Shown piece by piece: positions 40,701 through 51,069 of a DNA stretch of 64,000 bases; the stretch's first letter is position 1; the number at the start of each line of letters is the position of its first letter. This stretch comes from Deltaproteobacteria bacterium. Lineage in GTDB: Bacteria; Myxococcota_A; Polyangia; Polyangiales; Ga0077539. Made by a program: the position numbers and the translations under genes. Under the pieces are notes generated by a model. It saw only the letters and a list, made by a program, of their open reading frames with translations. It did no database searches and was not told the DNA's origin. The DNA is taken from the NCBI GenBank assembly GCA_016704445.1, contig JADJAE010000016.1:134700-198699 (forward strand). The letters are read 5' to 3'.

Positions 40701-43033
40701 CAGGGTCACGGGTCCACACGCCGGGGCCCGCGAGCGCCGCGGCGGCCTCCAGGAGGCGGTGCGCCGGGGCGTACGCGGCGCTCTGCATGGCGCGGCGCCC
40801 GGCCTCCAGGTTGACCTCGACGACGGCCGCGCGCTCGGCCGGGTCGACGACCAGCTCGGCGGCGGCGTTGTAGTGCTCGGCCACGCGGAAGACGTCGGAC
40901 TCGGCGACGGCCGCGCCCAGGCGGGCGCATGGCGCGGGCGAGCGCGAGGCGGGTGCGCGCGGTCTCGGGCGTGGAGACGAGCTCGCTGGCGGCCTGCTGG
41001 ATGCGGTCGTGCACGAAGGCGAAGCCGAAGTTGCGCCCCAGCGCGGCGGCGTCGTCCCAGTAGTCGTCCTCGAGGGGGACCACGAAGCGCCGCTCGATGG
41101 CCCCGCGCAGCGCGGCGAGGAGCTCCGCGGGGGAGAGCCCGGTGACCTCGCCGAGGAGCGCGAGGTCGAAGCGCGCGCCGATCCAGGCGGCGGCGGAGAG
41201 GCAGCGCCGCGGCGTCGCCCGAGAGGCGCTCGAGGTCGCGGCGCAGGAAGGTCACCACGTTGTCGGTGACCGCGCGCTCCCTCAGGGCCGCGAGGTCCCA
41301 GCGCCACGAGAGGGACTCGCGGTCGAAGCGCAGCGCGCCGGTGTCGCCGAGCTCCTCCACGAGGCGACGGAGGAAGAAGGGGTTGCCGCCGGCCTTGGCG
41401 TGCAGCGCCTCCGCGAGCTCGCGCGCCTCCGTGGGGGCGACGTGCAGCGCGTGCCCCAGGATGCGCTCGCAGTCGGCGGGCCGGAGGGCCCCGAGGTGCA
41501 GCGCCTCGACGCGGGCGTCCGAGGCGCGCAGGGCGTCGAGGGTGGGCCCGAGGGCGTGCGAGGCGTCGACCTCGGTGTCGCGCCAGGCGCCGACGAGCAG
41601 CAGGTGGCCGAGCGAGGGGTCGCGGAAGAGCGTCTCCAGGAGGCGCAGCGAGGGGAGGTCGGCCCACTGGAGGTCGTCGAGGAAGAGCACCACCGCGTGG
41701 CCACGGCCCGCGACGGCGCCGATCACCCGGCGGAAGGTCTCCTGGAGGCGCTGCTCGGCCTCGGTGGGGCCGAGCTCCTCGACCGGGGGCTGCGGGCCCA
41801 GCAGCGCCCCGGCGCCGGGGACCAGATCGGTGAGCACCCTGCCGTTGGGGCCCACCGCGGAGAGCAGCCGGGAGCGCCAGGCGTCGACGGCGTCGTGGGT
41901 CTCGGAGAGCGCGTCGGTGAAGAAGCCATCGAGCGCCTGCGCCAGCGCCGCAAAGGGAACATCCCGGGTGTACTGGTCGAACTTCCCCTGGAGCACCCGG
42001 GCGCCCGCCACGGTGGCGGGCTGCTGGAGCTCGAACACCAGGGAGGTCTTGCCGATGCCCGGCTCGCCCGAGACGAGGGCGACTCCGCGCGCGCCGCGCA
42101 CCACGTCGTCGAAGACCGCCGTGAGCCGCGCGAGCTCGGGCTCGCGTCCGTGGAGGTCTTGCGGGAATTCAGGTCGCGCGGCGAGCCCGCGGCCGACGAG
42201 GGCGGCGCCCTCCGGGTCGGTCCCGCGCGCGAGGGCGTCGAGGCAGCGGCGCAGGTCGAGCACCACGCCCGCGGCGCTCTGGTAGCGCTCCTCGGGGCGC
42301 TTGCGCAGCAGCGTCATCACGATCTCCGCGGCCTGCCGGGGAAGCTCCGGGGCCTCGGCGGAGAGGGCGATGGGCTCGCGGGCGAGGTGCGCGTGGACGT
42401 ACTCCAGCAGGTCGGCGCACACGAAGGGGGCGCGGCCGGAGAAGAGGGCGTAGAGGGTGGCGCCGAGGGCGTAGAGGTCGGCGCGGGCGTCGACGGCGCG
42501 GTTCATCCGGCCGGTCTGCTCGGGCGCGAGGTAGGCGGGAGTGCCCTCCAGGGAGGAGAGGGGCCGCGGGCCCGCGACGCCGTGGGTCACCCGGGAGGAG
42601 AGCCCGAAGTCGATCAAGCAGGCCGCGCGGGACGGGAGGTCGACGAGCACGTTGGAGGGGCTGATGTCCCGGTGGTGCACCTCCCGCGCGTGGACGCGCT
42701 CGACGGCCTCGGCGATGCGCAGCGCGAGGGTGAGGGACTCCGCCACGCCGAGCGGCGGCCCGACGAGGGCAGGCCTCAGGAGACGCCCGGGAGCTGCTCC
42801 ATCACGATCTGCGCGACGCCGTCGTGGAGCTCGAAGGCGATGGGCTTCGGCGCGCCCGCTCCGTCGAGGGAGGCGAGCATGTCGTACTCGCGTCGGAAGC
42901 GCGCGAGCTCGCGGGGCCCGGGCCAGGCGCCCCGGAGCTGCTTGATCACCACCGGCAGCCGGTCGGCGAGGCGCCAGGCGCGCGTGACCCGGTTGTGCGG
43001 CCCTTCGTGCAGAACTTCGGCGTGCTCGTACAC
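37750..43033 (-). pseudogene. giant Ser/Thr kinase - AAA ATPase - TPR - GAF - class III adenylate/guanylate cyclase, split by several apparent indels
   Basis: Read as one gene of about 1760 codons, the domains follow in order. First is a Ser/Thr kinase (43033 to about 42250: VVIKQLRG, VHHRDISPSNVLV, LIDFGLSSR, GTPAYLAPEQTGR). Then comes an AAA_16-type ATPase (Walker A GEPGIGKTSL near 42055, Walker B VVLFLDDLQWAD near 41690) and a long helical TPR-like sensor region (41200-39150). A GAF domain (39100-38640) and a class III cyclase (FSDIRGFTSLIERL and YLGDGIMALF carry the metal-binding Asp residues; 38590-37950) complete it. PknK-like kinase/ATPase/cyclase chimeras are known in Myxococcota and Cyanobacteria. 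The frame changes at about 42780, 41195, 40930, 40605, 39440-39480 and 39015, with coding bias kept on both sides. I infer a cytoplasmic signal integrator; it is the last gene of the Clp/lipoxygenase operon, 30 bases after LOX3. Confidence 0.8.
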
Positions 43034-43063
43034 GGTGATGGCGCTCTCCTCTCGGGCGTAGCT

Positions 43064-44755
43064 TCAGACGTGGATCGACTGCGCGAGGCGGGAGGGGCGC
43101 AGGGAGGGGAAGTTCCAGCGGCGGGCGGCGTCGCGGGCCGCGGTGGACGGCGTCGATGGCTTCGAGCCCGTCGGCGCAGCGCGCGACAGGAGGCTCGGCA
43201 CCCGCGGGTCGTCGAAGCACCCGTTGGGGTAGGCGCCGAGGGTGTTCATCCGTAGCTGCCGCTGCGGGAGCGTGAGGTCGAGCATCCGGTCGGCGACCCC
43301 GACGGGAGGGAGGGCGCGGAGGTAGTCCTCCTCGGTGAGCGCGGCGTCGGCGTCGGGCGAAGGGGCCCAGCGCGCGGTGGGGAAGGTCTCGGGCCACGCG
43401 TAGTGGTCGTAGCCCGCGTAGTTGACCGCGGCGTGCCCGACGGTGACTCTGGAAGATCAAGGTGGTCACCAGGTCGATCAGGTCGTCGATGCGCCCGATG
43501 GAGGGGACGTCGGTGAGGCCCGGGGCGTCGGGGGCGCTCAGGGCCCGGTGCCAGGCGACGAGCTCGGCGTCTCTCGCGAGGTCGGCGTCGTCGCGGTACC
43601 AGAGCCGGAGGTAGGCCGAGACCCAGCGGCGAAGGGCCCACGCCACGGGCAGGCCGTCGTCGCGGTAGGGGTACTCGGGCAGCGAACAGCGTCGTCGGCG
43701 CCGCGGAGGGCGAGGTCGCGCCACGGGGCCCGGTCGCCGAGCGGGCGCTCGCGGAGGCCGCGCACCGCGAGGTCGACGGCGGCCTCTCGCGTCGGGGCCA
43801 TGAGCTCGTCGAAGAAGCCGCCCGGGCCGATGACCGCGTCCTTCATGGTCTCGTTGGCGGCGGTGGTCATCTCGAAGTGCGGCCACAGCAGACGCCGCAG
43901 CGGGTGGTTGGGCGCGAGCTCGCGCGCCGCACACACCTGGAAGGCCGCGGAGAGAGAGTGGAAGCCGAGGTGCATCACGGCCCCGGCCCAGACGCTGTCG
44001 GCCACCTGCACGTCGAGCTTCGCGTGGCGCCAGCGCTCGCCGTCGGCGGGCGTGACGATGGGGGAGCCGGCGACCGGAGAGCCCTGGATCGCCACGGGGC
44101 GGAAGCTCCCGTCGAGGGCGCGGACGAAGAGGGCGAGCACGCCGCTGGAGTAGCGGGCGCGGCCCTGGGTCGCGCCCTGGGGGATGCCGTGCAGGGCGCT
44201 CAGGTCGAGCGCGAAGAGCCGCCCCTCGGCGCGCGCACGGTCGAGCGAGTCGCCCTCTCCGACGGCGGCCCGGAGCTGCGCGTCGGTGACGGGGAAGCGC
44301 GGGTCGGCCTCGCGCTGGCGGCGGATGTGCGTGGCGTTGCAGCCCGCGAGGCGCTGCCAGGCGAAGAAGCCGTCGTCCTGGGCCCACGCCCGGTACGCCG
44401 GCGAGGGGAGGGTGTCGAAGAGCGCGTCGTAGTGATCGATCGAGCGCACGGAGACCATCCCCGCGCGGGTGACCCCCCCCTCCTGGGCGGGCCGTCCAGG
44501 CGCGGCGGCACCGCCTGGAGGCCCTGGCGCTCGCGCCCAGCCGGGGTCGAGGGCCGCGGCGCGGGTGGCCGCGAGCATGGTGCTGGTCTCGACGTAGCGC
44601 AGGCCGAAGGCCATGGAGTAGCTCTCGGAGTCGACCTTCGCCGCGAGGGGGAGGCCGCGCTGCGTCGGGTCGAAGCGCCACACCTCGCGGTCGGCGGCGA
44701 GCGCGGCGCGTCGGGCCTCGGGGGCGGCGTCGTCGTGGGGCAGGGAGAGGTTCAT
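43064..44755 (-). pseudogene. lipoxygenase with H-x3-H site and C-terminal Val (LOX3), split by at least two apparent indels
   Basis: The repaired product is about 563 residues. The opening MNLSLPHDD and the region to CAARELAPNHPLRRLLWPHFEMTTAANE clearly match its neighbour LOX2. The first ligand pair is His262 and His266 in VMHLGFHSLSAAFQ, a H-x3-H spacing instead of the usual H-x4-H. After a frame change at about 43685 (EYPYRDDGLPVAWALRRWVSAYLRLWYRDD) and an apparent extra base at about 43448, the second pair appears in GHAAVNYAGY (His, Asn). The protein ends QSIHV, so Val supplies the terminal carboxylate. A further compensating pair of indels near 43135-43190 is likely, since an alternative frame there reads CADGLEAIDAV like LOX2. 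No signal peptide. It sits 27 bases after LOX2. Confidence 0.78.
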
Positions 44756-44782
44756 CGCGGGGGCTCCGGGTGCGCGGTCGGG

Positions 44783-46568
44783 TCAGATGATGATCGAGGC
44801 GGGGACGAGCGAGGGGAGGAGGTAGGGATAGGGCAGCAGGCGGGAGGCCTCGCGCTCGCCGATGGCGGACTCCAGCGAGGCGAGGCGCGCGCGCAGCGCG
44901 GCGAGGGGGGGCGTTGACCCGCGGGTCGGCGAAGGGCGCGTAGGCCCCGAGCGGATCGAGCCGGATCGCCGACAGCTGGTACACCGTGTAGGCCTGGAGC
45001 ACCGCGAGGTCGGACTGCGGGAGCGCGGCCAGGAGCGAGGCCTCGGCGTCGGGCGTGTCGAGCGTCGGGGGAGGCGCGTAGAGGCCCGCGGGGATGCCCG
45101 GCACGTAGCCCATGAAGGGGTACTGCGGGAAGTTGACGGCGGCGTGCTGCACCGAGGCGGTGAAGATCACCAGGGTGACCAGCGAGGTGAGCGCGTCGAC
45201 AGTGCGCACCTCCGGGACGCCGCGGAGGCGACCGCCGTCCTGCGCCGAGAGCTCGGCCACGAAGGACTGCAACTCCGGGTCGGCGGAGACCGCCTCGTCG
45301 TCGCGGTAATACAGCCGCAGGTAATCGCCCACCCACTGGTGGAGCGAGTCCCAGTGGGGGAGGGCGTCCTCGCGGTAGGGGCACTCGGGCAGCGCGTCGG
45401 TGTCGAGCAGGCCGAGGGCGCGCAGCCTGGAGCGCGGGTCGCCGGCGCCCACGTCGAAGGTCGAGAGCGCCGAGGCGACCAGCGCGCGGGTCGCGGCGAT
45501 GGGCTGCGGCATGAGCTGGTCGAGGGTTCCGCCGTCGGCGATGAGGCTGTGGCGCGCGGTGTAGTTGATGAAGTGGGTGTGCTCGAAATGGGGTTCGAGC
45601 AGGGCCGTGAGCGGGTGCGCGGAGGCGAGGTTGCGCCGCGCGGAGACGGCGAAGGCTTCGACGAGGAGGTGCGTGAGCCCGAGGTGCTCGGCGGCCTCGT
45701 GGATGCTCCCTTCGCCCAGCGAGAGGAAGGACTGCGCCATGCGCCAGCGCCAGCCGTCGGCGGGCGTGAAGAGGGGCGTCGCGGCGGAGGGCGTCTGGCC
45801 ACACTGGATCGCCACCGGCAGCAGCGCCGTGGAGCGGTCGAGGGGGCGGACGAAGAGCCCCATGGCGGCGGCGGTGTACTTCTGTCGGCCCTGGTTCTGG
45901 GTGGTGGCGATGCCGTCGAGGGCGGCGCAGTCGGAGAGGAAGATCCGTCCCTCGGAGAGGGCGCGGGAGAGCGAGTCGCCCGGCGAGCCGTCGGGGCAGA
46001 GCGCGGAGAGGGCGCGGCGGAAGTGCTCCTCTCGGACGGGGAAGTGGTCGGGCAGGCGGTCGTCGCGGAGCTGCGAGAGGGCGAAGGGGTTGGGGCCGCC
46101 GAGGCGCTGCCAGCCGAAGAGGGCGTCCCGCTCGGAGGGCCGCTCGCGGAGGCGCTGCGCCAGGGGGATGGACTCCAGGCCGTCGGTGAAGTCGGCGTAC
46201 TCGTCGAGGGAGGCCGAGGGTCGGCGCGCGGTGTTCGCGGCGGCGGTGGTGGTGGCGTCCCAGAAGGAGCGCGCGGCCTCGACGGCGCTCATGGCGGCGT
46301 AGAGGCCGACCTGCACGGGCGCGGCGGTCTTCGAGTCGCGGAAGCCGACGACCCTCTGCCCGACGTGGTGATCGGAGACCGCGGCGTTGGAGCGGGCGAT
46401 CGCGAGCAGGTAGTCGGGGCCTGGCTTGTCGGCGAGCTGGAGCTCGGCCAGGCAGGCGACGCCGACCGGGGAGGAGTAGTCGTAGCGGCGCTCGTCGCGG
46501 CGCAGCGCGAGCAGCTGCTTGCGAATCGTCGGGAACGCGTCGTCCTGAGGCAACGTCGGAATGGGCAA
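44783..46568 (-). pseudogene. lipoxygenase (LOX2), C-terminus displaced by one apparent extra base
   Basis: Metal ligands are complete: His295 and His300 (EAAEHLGLTHLLVEAF), His475 and Asn479 (TASVQHAAVNFPQY), and a terminal Ile (PSLVPASIII). The body shows the usual landmarks FGWQRLGGPNP, HPLTALLEPHFEHTHFIN, and GYVPGIPAGLY after the second pair. The frame is intact to VNAP; there a run of seven Gs (44905-44911, plus strand) appears one base too long. Removing one restores LAALRARLASLESAIGEREASRLLPYPYLLPS to the natural end, giving 594 residues. There is no PLAT domain or signal peptide, so it is a compact cytoplasmic or peripheral enzyme. It would peroxidise polyunsaturated fatty acids; regiospecificity is unknown. 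It follows the Clp-like ATPase by 60 bases and precedes LOX3 by 27. Confidence 0.85.
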
Positions 46569-46628
46569 CTCACCCTCCTGAGCTGGAAGTGACGGGGTAT
46601 GTGACTGTGGGCCCGGCGCGAAGATACA

Positions 46629-49600
46629 TCACTCTTCGCTGTCTAGCGGGCCCTCCATCAGCTCCTCGAGGGGGGGTGCGCCCTCGTCGAGCTCCAGCGC
46701 CACGAGGTGCTGGCAGGCCACCCGCTCGATGATCGCCAGCGGGTGCCTTCCCTCCAGGGCCACGCTGCGGCCTCCCGGCACCATCACCCGCTCTCCGGCA
46801 AGCACCAGCCGGGCGGGGGAGCGCTTCTGGTGCGCCTCGAACTCCGTGGGCTTCGGGGGGACGAGCGAGGGGTGGGACCACTGCTTCTCGCCGATGGAGT
46901 CCGAGCGGGTGAGCAGCCGCAGCTCGATCGCCGAGCGCACGCTGCCCTCGCGCCAGAGGTGCACGCCCGCCTCCAGGGCCAGCAGCACCCCCGCGTCGAC
47001 GCCCTCGACCAGCAGCAGCACGCTCCGGGCGTCGCGCTCGCCCTCGTCGCGAAGGAGGTCGAGCACCGCGCGCAGCCTCCTCGGCGGGCCCCACCGGCGG
47101 TCGGCGGGCCACTCGTCCTCCCGCTGCGCGACCATCCCCTGGAGGTGGGCGTCGACGGTCCACCGCCGCGCCGTCGCCAGCTCGTCGAGGGCCGCGAGCC
47201 AGCGCTCGAGCCCCCGGGTGTCGTCGATCTCCGAGACCAGCAGCACCGCCGCGTTGCGCCCCGTCACCGACGAGAGGATCGCCCAGGCCAGCGCGGCCTC
47301 GTAGCGCTCCCGCACCGCACGGGCGTCGTCCCTCAGCCCCCTGGCCCCGTCGCGGTCGACCGCGGGGTCGAGCGCCAGCTCCTCCAGGGTCCACAGCTCA
47401 CGCTGCAGGGTGGTGAGCGCCGTCCAGTGGGCGTCGAGCCGGTGGTGCTCCCGCTGCAGCGCGGTCACCTCGCCTCGCGCGCTCGCCGCCCCGGCGGCGC
47501 TCGCCCGGTACGAGAGCTGCGCCCTCAGGTGCTCGAGCTGGCTGCGAATCGCGTCGACGCGCGGCAGTTGCATTGCGGCGTCGACCCAGCGGCGGTGCGC
47601 CGCGAGCACCCCCTGGAGCTCGGACATCTCGGCCCTCAGCCTGCGCGCCGCGCTCCAGAGCTCGAAGCGCAGCCCGTCGACGGTCTCCTCGGTGCGCTGA
47701 CCGGGCGCTCTGGTCTCCGGGACCTCGTCGGGCACCGACACCCGCACGGCCGAGAGCGCGGCGCCCGGGTCGAGCCGGTCGTCGAGCACGCGGGAGAGCG
47801 GGGCCACGAGGTGGTCCTCGAGGTGGCGTCGCATGGCGCGGGCGCCATACCGGTGGGAGTAACCCTGGGCCGCGAGGTGGTCGAGCGCCCGGTCGGTGAC
47901 CGAGAGCGTGGCCTCGCTGCCGTGCAATCCCCGCCGGACGCCGAGCTTCGCGACGGCCATCGCCGCGACGGCGCGCACCTCCGCGGGGCCGAGCGCGTCG
48001 AAGGGCACCACCCGGTCGAGGCGGTTGATGAACTCGGGTCGGAAGCTGCGCTCCACGGCGCGGAGGTAGTGGGCCGCGAGGTCGAGCGGCGCCGCGGCGA
48101 TGCCCACCGGCTCGCGCGCCCCGGTCGCGCCGAGGTTGCTGGTCATCACGATGATGGCGTTGTGGAAGTACGCGGTGCGCCCCCGGCCGTCGGTGAGCCG
48201 CCCCTCGCCGAGCACCTGGAGCAGCAGGTCGAAGACCGCGGGGTGGGCCTTCTCCACCTCGTCGAGCAGCAGCACCCCGAAGGGCTGCTCGCGGATGCGG
48301 CGGGTGAGCAGCCCCTCGGCGCCGTGGGTCCCCCGGATGAGCCGGTCGGCGGCCTCGAGGTCGGTGTACTCGCTCATGTCGAAGCGGATCATCCGCTCGT
48401 CGCTGCCGTAGAGCAGGTGCGCCGCGGCGCGGGCGAGCTCGGTCTTGCCCACCCCTGTCGGGCCCACGAAGAGCAGGCAGGCCAGCGGCCGCCCTCCTCG
48501 CTGCATCCCGGCCTTCACCACCCCGAGGGTCTGCGCCACCGCGCGCACCGCCGCGAGCTGCCCCACGAGCCTGCCCTGCAGCGTCGCGGTGACCTCCTCG
48601 ACGCCCATGGCGAGGTCGTCCCTCAGGATGAACGGCGGTATCCCGCTCTGCCGGCTGAAGGCCCGCTGCACCAGCTCGCGGTCCATGGTCGGGGCGTCGG
48701 CGCGGCTGAGGTCGCGGTCGCTCTCGACCACCGCGCGCAGCTCGTCGAGCAGCCGGAAGGCCTTCCCCGGGAAGGCGTCGTAGGCCATGTAGCGGGTCGC
48801 CAGCTCGACGAGGGTCTCGGCCCCTTCGGGGGTGAGCGCCGCGCGGTCGGGGCGAGAGCGCGCGTCGAGGGTGATGCCCTCGCGCAGGGCGTCGAGGGTC
48901 TGCGAGGCGCTGAGGGCGTCGAGGCGCACCCGGGTGAAGTTGCCGAGGAAGCCGCCGTGGTGGCGGTCGGCGGCGTCGACGAGCTCGTCGCGCAGCTCTC
49001 CCACGAGGCGCACCCTGCCCTCTTCGAGCGCGGGGCGCAGGGCGGCCGGGAGGTTGACGCCGCCGGTGGGGCGGTCGGTGAGCAGCTCGCCGAGGTTGTC
49101 GAAGACCAGCACCGCGTCGAGGAGCTCGGCCGCGTCGAGGAGCTTGCGCAGCCGCTCCTCCCACTGACCGAGCCCGCTCATCCCTGCGAGGAGTTGCGCC
49201 CCGCTCGTCAGGAAGACCAGGGGTGATCGCCCCTCGGCCTTGCGCTGCGCGATCCAGGCGCGGAGCAGCACCGACTTGCCGACGAGCGACGGGCCGGTGA
49301 GCAGCACCGACTGCCGCTGCGCCCCGTCGAGCAGGGCCGAGAGCATCCGCAGGGCGTCGTCGCGGTGCGAGAGAGAGACGGGCGCGTCCTGGTCGTGGAG
49401 GGCGGTGGCGACGGAGCGCAGCGCCTCGAGGGCGGCGGTCTTCTCCTCCGCGCGGGCGAGGTCGCCTGCGCGCTCGCCGGGTGCGCCTGCGCCCTGCCTC
49501 CGCTCGACGAGGAGGTCGACGTGGACGAGCTCGCTGTCGGCGTAGGGGAAGAGCTCGAGGCGTCGGGCGGGGGAGAGCTCCCAGGCGTCGACGAGGAGCG

Positions 49601-50003
49601 CGACCTCGGCGCCGACGGTCTCGGCGACGGACTCGCCGGGGGCGACGTGGACGACCGTTCCGAGCGGGGCGACGAGCACCCAGGAGCGGGCGCCGTCGGG
49701 GAGCACGACGCAGGTGACGCCGGCGGTGACCGGGTCGCGGAAGCGGCGGGGGAGGTCCTCGCGGGTGAGGGCGACGGGGACGAGCTCGACGCGGGCGTCG
49801 GGGTTGGCGACGAAGCGAGCGACCACCGAGGGGGCTTGGGTGCGGAGCCACTCGGAGAGGAAGAGCTGCGCCTCCAGGAGGGCGTCGGCGTCCTCGTGGA
49901 CGAGCGCGTGCCTCGGGTCGGCGACGGGGATCAGCAGCGCGCGCCCGCTGGGCAGCCGGACGCGCAGGAGCTGGGCACGGAGTGGGATGGCGGTGGGGTT
50001 CAT
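46629..50003 (-). CDS. ClpA/B-like double AAA+ ATPase (third paralogue)
   Basis: The ATG at 50003 gives 1124 residues. Residues 1-200 form the same type of divergent N-terminal region as in the paralogues at 15.8-21.5 kb. D1 has Walker A GPSLVGKS (237-244) and a ClpB-like GMSGLGQWEERL segment. Its Walker B reads VLVFDNLGEL, with Asn instead of the catalytic Glu. D2 is complete: GPTGVGKT (514-521), VLLLDEVEKAHP, IIVMTSNLG and RPEFINRLDRV. A C-terminal extension of about 350 residues has coiled-coil stretches (QREHHRLDAHWTALTTLQRELWTLEELAL), comparable to the 18127-21465 protein. It heads an operon with two lipoxygenases and the giant kinase/cyclase, and diverges from a Ser/Thr kinase gene with 45 bases between the starts. 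A protein-remodelling ATPase dedicated to this locus is inferred. Confidence 0.88.
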   Translation of the reverse strand: MNPTAIPLRAQLLRVRLPSGRALLIPVADPRHALVHEDADALLEAQLFLSEWLRTQAPSVVARFVANPDARVELVPVALTREDLPRRFRDPVTAGVTCVVLPDGARSWVLVAPLGTVVHVAPGESVAETVGAEVALLVDAWELSPARRLELFPYADSELVHVDLLVERRQGAGAPGERAGDLARAEEKTAALEALRSVATALHDQDAPVSLSHRDDALRMLSALLDGAQRQSVLLTGPSLVGKSVLLRAWIAQRKAEGRSPLVFLTSGAQLLAGMSGLGQWEERLRKLLDAAELLDAVLVFDNLGELLTDRPTGGVNLPAALRPALEEGRVRLVGELRDELVDAADRHHGGFLGNFTRVRLDALSASQTLDALREGITLDARSRPDRAALTPEGAETLVELATRYMAYDAFPGKAFRLLDELRAVVESDRDLSRADAPTMDRELVQRAFSRQSGIPPFILRDDLAMGVEEVTATLQGRLVGQLAAVRAVAQTLGVVKAGMQRGGRPLACLLFVGPTGVGKTELARAAAHLLYGSDERMIRFDMSEYTDLEAADRLIRGTHGAEGLLTRRIREQPFGVLLLDEVEKAHPAVFDLLLQVLGEGRLTDGRGRTAYFHNAIIVMTSNLGATGAREPVGIAAAPLDLAAHYLRAVERSFRPEFINRLDRVVPFDALGPAEVRAVAAMAVAKLGVRRGLHGSEATLSVTDRALDHLAAQGYSHRYGARAMRRHLEDHLVAPLSRVLDDRLDPGAALSAVRVSVPDEVPETRAPGQRTEETVDGLRFELWSAARRLRAEMSELQGVLAAHRRWVDAAMQLPRVDAIRSQLEHLRAQLSYRASAAGAASARGEVTALQREHHRLDAHWTALTTLQRELWTLEELALDPAVDRDGARGLRDDARAVRERYEAALAWAILSSVTGRNAAVLLVSEIDDTRGLERWLAALDELATARRWTVDAHLQGMVAQREDEWPADRRWGPPRRLRAVLDLLRDEGERDARSVLLLVEGVDAGVLLALEAGVHLWREGSVRSAIELRLLTRSDSIGEKQWSHPSLVPPKPTEFEAHQKRSPARLVLAGERVMVPGGRSVALEGRHPLAIIERVACQHLVALELDEGAPPLEELMEGPLDSEE

Positions 50004-50048
50004 CGTGGCGTTCGGGCGGAGGCCGCCGGAGGGTATACTGCCGTCGCG
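50004..50048. promoter_or_regulatory. short shared promoter region between Clp-like and kinase genes
   Basis: Only 45 bases separate the two divergent start codons, so the promoters must overlap each other or the coding ends. The stretch GGGTATACTG (about 50032-50041) contains TATACT, a good -10 match for the kinase gene, implying a leaderless or very short-leader transcript. No -35 box is evident. Confidence 0.35.
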
Positions 50049-51062
50049 ATGGCGTACTGCAGAGCGTGCGGGGCGGAGCACCCGGCGGACGTTTCCTCCT
50101 GTCCCGCGCTCGGCACGTCGACCCGCGACGGCCCTTGCGGCGCGAGCATCGGCCGCTACGAGATCGAGCGTCTCCTCGGCGGCGGGGGCATGGGGACGGT
50201 CTACCGCGCCCGCCGTCAGCCCGGCGGCGAGGCGGTGGCGATCAAGCTGCTCAAGCCCGAGCTGCCCGACCGCGACGACGCGCTGGAGCGCTTCGTGCGC
50301 GAGGCCAACGCCGCGAGCGCGATGCGCTCCCCCCACCTGGTGCAGACCTGGGAGTGCAGCATCGCCCCCGACGGCACGGCCTACCTGGTGATGGAGCTGC
50401 TGGAGGGCCGAGGGCTCCAGGCGGCGCTGGAGGCGGAGCGGGTGCTCTCCCCGGCGAGGGCGGTGGCGCTGACGATGGAGGTGCTGGAGGGACTTCGCGT
50501 GGCCCACGCGCACGGCGTGGTGCACCGGGACATGAAGCCGGGCAACGTGTTCCTGCGGAGGATGGAGGGGGGAGGAGAGCAGGCGGTGGTGCTGGATTTC
50601 GGCACCAGCAAGCTGCTTTTCGAGCAGCGGAGCTCGCCGCTCACGCCCGCCGGGACCACCCTCGGCACGCCCTACTACATGTCCCCGGAGCAGGTCTTCA
50701 CCCCGGCGCAGATCGACCACCGCGTCGACCTCTACGGCACCGCGGTGATGCTCTACCAGATGCTGAGCGGGGCCCTGCCCTTCGAGGGGACCACCATCCC
50801 CGAGGTGCTGATGAAGGCGTGCAGCGGCGCGCCGGTGCCGCTGCGCTCTCGGGTCCCGTCGCTGCCCGAGGCGCTGGTCGACGTGGTGATGAAGGCCATG
50901 GCGAGGAGCGCCGACGCCCGCTACCAGCGGGCCGAGGACTTCATCGACGCGCTCTCGGCGCTACGCCTCGACGGGCTCCCGGGGAGCGATCCCCGCACGG
51001 TGCGCCCGAGGAGCGAGGCCGAGTCCGAGGAGCCCGCCACCGTGCGCATCGAGCGGGCGTAG
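50049..51062 (+). CDS. Ser/Thr protein kinase with N-terminal zinc ribbon
   Basis: The 337-residue protein opens with a Cys-rich ribbon (CRACGAEHPADVSSC, then C30). A Hanks-type kinase domain follows: glycine loop GGGGMGTVYRA (44-54), Lys66 in VAIKLL, catalytic HRDMKPGN, LDFGTSKL and activation segment GTPYYMSPEQ. It covers residues 36-310. There is no transmembrane segment or extracellular sensor, so it is cytoplasmic. It diverges from the Clp-like/lipoxygenase operon, with start codons 45 bases apart, suggesting a regulatory link: it could phosphorylate products of that operon. This is inference. It converges on the NAD synthetase gene. Confidence 0.93.
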   Translation: MAYCRACGAEHPADVSSCPALGTSTRDGPCGASIGRYEIERLLGGGGMGTVYRARRQPGGEAVAIKLLKPELPDRDDALERFVREANAASAMRSPHLVQTWECSIAPDGTAYLVMELLEGRGLQAALEAERVLSPARAVALTMEVLEGLRVAHAHGVVHRDMKPGNVFLRRMEGGGEQAVVLDFGTSKLLFEQRSSPLTPAGTTLGTPYYMSPEQVFTPAQIDHRVDLYGTAVMLYQMLSGALPFEGTTIPEVLMKACSGAPVPLRSRVPSLPEALVDVVMKAMARSADARYQRAEDFIDALSALRLDGLPGSDPRTVRPRSEAESEEPATVRIERA

Positions 51063-51069
51063 CGCGCAC

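Noticed and set aside
37750..44911. Programmed frameshifting to explain the split genes
   Set aside because: There are too many sites, in both directions, in unrelated genes, without slippery heptamers plus downstream structures. Indel errors fit better.
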